A DNA stretch of 64,000 bases, taken from Planctomycetota bacterium (GTDB taxonomy: Bacteria; Planctomycetota; UBA1135; GCA-002686595). Position numbers and translations under genes: made by a program. Where the stretch lies: the NCBI GenBank assembly GCA_021413885.1, contig JAIOPM010000040.1:1-64000 (forward strand). The letters are read 5' to 3'. The first letter of the stretch is position 1. Every line of letters starts with the position of its first letter. Under the pieces are notes generated by a model. That model searched no databases. It had not been told where the DNA came from and worked only from the letters and a program-made list of their open reading frames with translations. Of this stretch, positions 62,500 through 64,000 are shown piece after piece.

Positions 62500-63486
62500 T
62501 CAGAACTTGCGCACGAGCACGAACGAACCGAGCCGCTCGAGCGCTTCGCGCGCCGGGCCTTCGTCGAGCGTGCGCACGCGCGCCAACGCGCGGGCGACGA
62601 GCTCTTCGGCCCGCCGCGTCGCGTACGCGACGCCTTCGCTGATCGAACATTCTTCGCGCAGACGCCGAGCACGATCCTCGAGACCCGGCAGCGTGTACAC
62701 GTCGCGGATCCGCGCGCGCAGACGATCGTCGCCGTGGCGGTACGTGTGCAACACCGGCAACGTCACCTTGCCGTCCTCGGCGTCGGTGCCGGCGGTCTTG
62801 CCAAGTTCCTCGTCGGTCGCGGTCAGGTCGAGGCAGTCGTCGACGATCTGGAACGCGAGCCCGACCTCCCAACCGAACGCGTGCATCAGCGTGCCGAGTT
62901 CGTCGTTGCCGCCGGGATAACGCGCGCCGAGCTCGCACGCCGCCGCGTAGAGGTTCGCGGTCTTCGCGCCGGCGATCCACTCGTAGCGGTCCTCGCTCAT
63001 GTCGAAGTCGTAGCGACTGGTCGACTGCTCGATCTCGCCGACGCAGATCTTGCGCGTCGTTTCGGCCAGCAAGCGCGAGCACAAGCGCGACGACAACACG
63101 GTCGACAGCGCGAACGCGCGCGCGTAGAGGAAGTCGCCGAGCAACACCGCAGTCTGGTTGTCCCAGCGCTGGTTGACGCACGCGACGCGGCGGCGCACCT
63201 GCGAACCGTCGAGGATGTCGTCGTGGACCAACGTCGCGAGGTGGATCATCTCGACGATCGCGGCGACCGTCGGATGTTCGTCCGTCGAGTTCTTGGTCGC
63301 TTCGCCGGCGAGCAGCACGAGGGCGGCGCGCAACTGCTTGCCCTGGAAGCGCCCGACGTGATCGGTCATGTCGCGCACCGCGGGCGAGTTCTCGGTCATC
63401 TGGCCCGCGAGCACTTCGCGCATGCGCGCCATGCCGGGCTCGATCGGCGCGAGCAACCGCGCGAGTTCCATTTGCTTCCAGCTCAT
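62500..63486 (-). CDS. Trans-polyprenyl diphosphate synthase (octaprenyl-type)
   Basis: 328 residues from the ATG at 63486, which overlaps the mobA stop as ATGA. All-helical isoprenyl synthase with the first Asp-rich motif LVHDDILDGSQVRRR (DDxxD), the second QIVDDCLDLT, and GKTAGTDAEDGKVTLPVLHT. The substrate-binding GKRLRP motif is present as GKQLRAALVLL, with Gln for Arg. It lengthens isoprenoid diphosphates, probably for the quinone side chain. Chain length cannot be fixed without modelling. Confidence 0.93.
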   Translation of the reverse strand: MSWKQMELARLLAPIEPGMARMREVLAGQMTENSPAVRDMTDHVGRFQGKQLRAALVLLAGEATKNSTDEHPTVAAIVEMIHLATLVHDDILDGSQVRRRVACVNQRWDNQTAVLLGDFLYARAFALSTVLSSRLCSRLLAETTRKICVGEIEQSTSRYDFDMSEDRYEWIAGAKTANLYAAACELGARYPGGNDELGTLMHAFGWEVGLAFQIVDDCLDLTATDEELGKTAGTDAEDGKVTLPVLHTYRHGDDRLRARIRDVYTLPGLEDRARRLREECSISEGVAYATRRAEELVARALARVRTLDEGPAREALERLGSFVLVRKF

Positions 63487-64000
63487 GCGCTGCGTCGATC
63501 GTTACGGGCGTTGTGGGTACGCGCGCGTTCCTGCGCCAGTTCCTGCGGCGTGTTGAGGTTGAGTGCTTGGCGCTCGGCATCGACGGCGAGCGCGAGCTCC
63601 GCCGTCGTGAACGTCTTCACCTGGAGTTGTCGCAGTCCGTCGCGCCCGCTCCAAAACGAATTCATGCGACGCTCGCCGCGTTCGAGCGCGTCGCGCACCG
63701 CGCCGAGGCACGCGGTCGAGTAGACGGCGCACAGCGGCTCCGCTCCGCCCGCAGTCTGGAACACCGCGCCGTCGAGGCCGGCGTGTTGCGCTCGGTCGCG
63801 CAACGCGTCGAGCACTTCGCTGCCGGCGTGCGGCATGTCGCACGCGAGCACCGCGACCCAGCGCGTGCGCGCGGCCGCGAGTCCCGCGGCGAGTCCGGCG
63901 AGCGGACCCGCGTCGGCGCTCTCGTCGAGCACGCATTCGAGCTCGAGCTCGGGGAAACGCTTCGCTTCGCCGCTCGCGAGCAGCACGCGCTTCGCGACCG
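63483..64000 (-). CDS. mobA: Molybdenum cofactor guanylyltransferase, 3' part
   Basis: The N-terminus, including the Gly-rich GTP loop, is off the right edge; about 172 codons are visible. RVLLASGEAKRFPELELECV, AGPLAGLAAGLAAARTRWVA, VLACDMPHAGSEVLDALRDR (the CDMP metal motif) and GGAEPLCAVYSTACLGAVRD follow the MobA pattern. The end (ALNLNTPQELAQERAR) has the usual N-x-N-T-P-x-E motif. It attaches GMP to molybdopterin to make MGD. The molybdenum hydroxylase in this window generally uses a dinucleotide form of the cofactor, so the two could be linked. Confidence 0.88.
   Translation of the reverse strand, partial: VAKRVLLASGEAKRFPELELECVLDESADAGPLAGLAAGLAAARTRWVAVLACDMPHAGSEVLDALRDRAQHAGLDGAVFQTAGGAEPLCAVYSTACLGAVRDALERGERRMNSFWSGRDGLRQLQVKTFTTAELALAVDAERQALNLNTPQELAQERARTHNARNDRRSA

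Overview
The window looks like chromosomal DNA of a planctomycete (phylum Planctomycetota). This is inferred from the very high G+C with G/C-ending codons, several large secreted proteins ending in the Cys/Gly-rich 'CFGDGTG..CPCGN' type C-terminal domain, DUF1080, DUF2961, PVC-type propeller and FG-GAP proteins, many Tat signals and lipoproteins, and an ECF sigma factor of planctomycete style. Genes are tightly packed. Same-strand neighbours often overlap by ATGA or GTGA, and two convergent pairs share a CTAG stop overlap. I found no rRNA, tRNA or CRISPR array and no transposase.

Layout. 1-4.95 kb: the start of a membrane glycosyltransferase-like protein (cut by the left edge), a 943-residue secreted thrombospondin-type-3 repeat protein and an exported metallo-beta-lactamase-fold hydrolase. 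5.0-10.9 kb: a five-gene minus-strand operon (Gfo/Idh/MocA oxidoreductase, sugar isomerase-like TIM barrel, zinc metallopeptidase, small exported protein, propeller-DUF1080 lipoprotein) that looks like an oxidative sugar or glycoside pathway. 11.0-16.8 kb: FG-GAP surface protein with a strong terminator, NAD(P)HX epimerase, GT-C membrane enzyme, HtrA protease plus coiled-coil lipoprotein. 17.0-21.3 kb: trpG-trpD, a small membrane protein, then a Tat-exported PLP enzyme translationally coupled to a lipoprotein RidA, and a DUF2752 protein. 21.4-31.97 kb: GT4 glycosyltransferase and VOC protein, followed by minus-strand blocks: divergent sigma-like factor, TPR protein, 56-residue exported peptide and giant Ig-like repeat protein; peroxiredoxin, YceI and membrane protein; aldo-keto reductase, lipoprotein and pterin dehydratase.

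32.1-37.8 kb: thiD, a DUF1326-like protein, and a Tat-exported molybdenum hydroxylase operon (2Fe-2S, Mo and FAD subunits plus a small Cys-rich protein). 37.9-49 kb: DUF2961 protein with SGNH hydrolase, HtpG, matrixin-like protease, lipoprotein, MORN_2 repeat protein, GNAT acetyltransferase, a 203-bp terminal-inverted-repeat element, ECF sigma factor and PTS EIIA. 49.2-57.1 kb: a streamlined type II secretion operon (gspD-E-F-G-H-I-J) behind a good sigma-70-like promoter. 57.1-64 kb: seryl-tRNA synthetase, a large exported protein, rhomboid protease, FolD, a trans-polyprenyl diphosphate synthase and the 3' part of mobA.

How it fits together. Housekeeping genes (serS, folD, thiD, trpGD, htpG, nnrE) are interleaved with a large investment in the cell envelope. 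The type II secretion operon could export some of the secreted proteins seen here. Three modules are most unusual: the exported PLP-enzyme/RidA pair, the propeller-DUF1080 sugar operon, and the sigma-like/TPR/small peptide/giant surface protein operon. The short inverted-repeat element at 47.6 kb is the clearest structure not explained by any gene.
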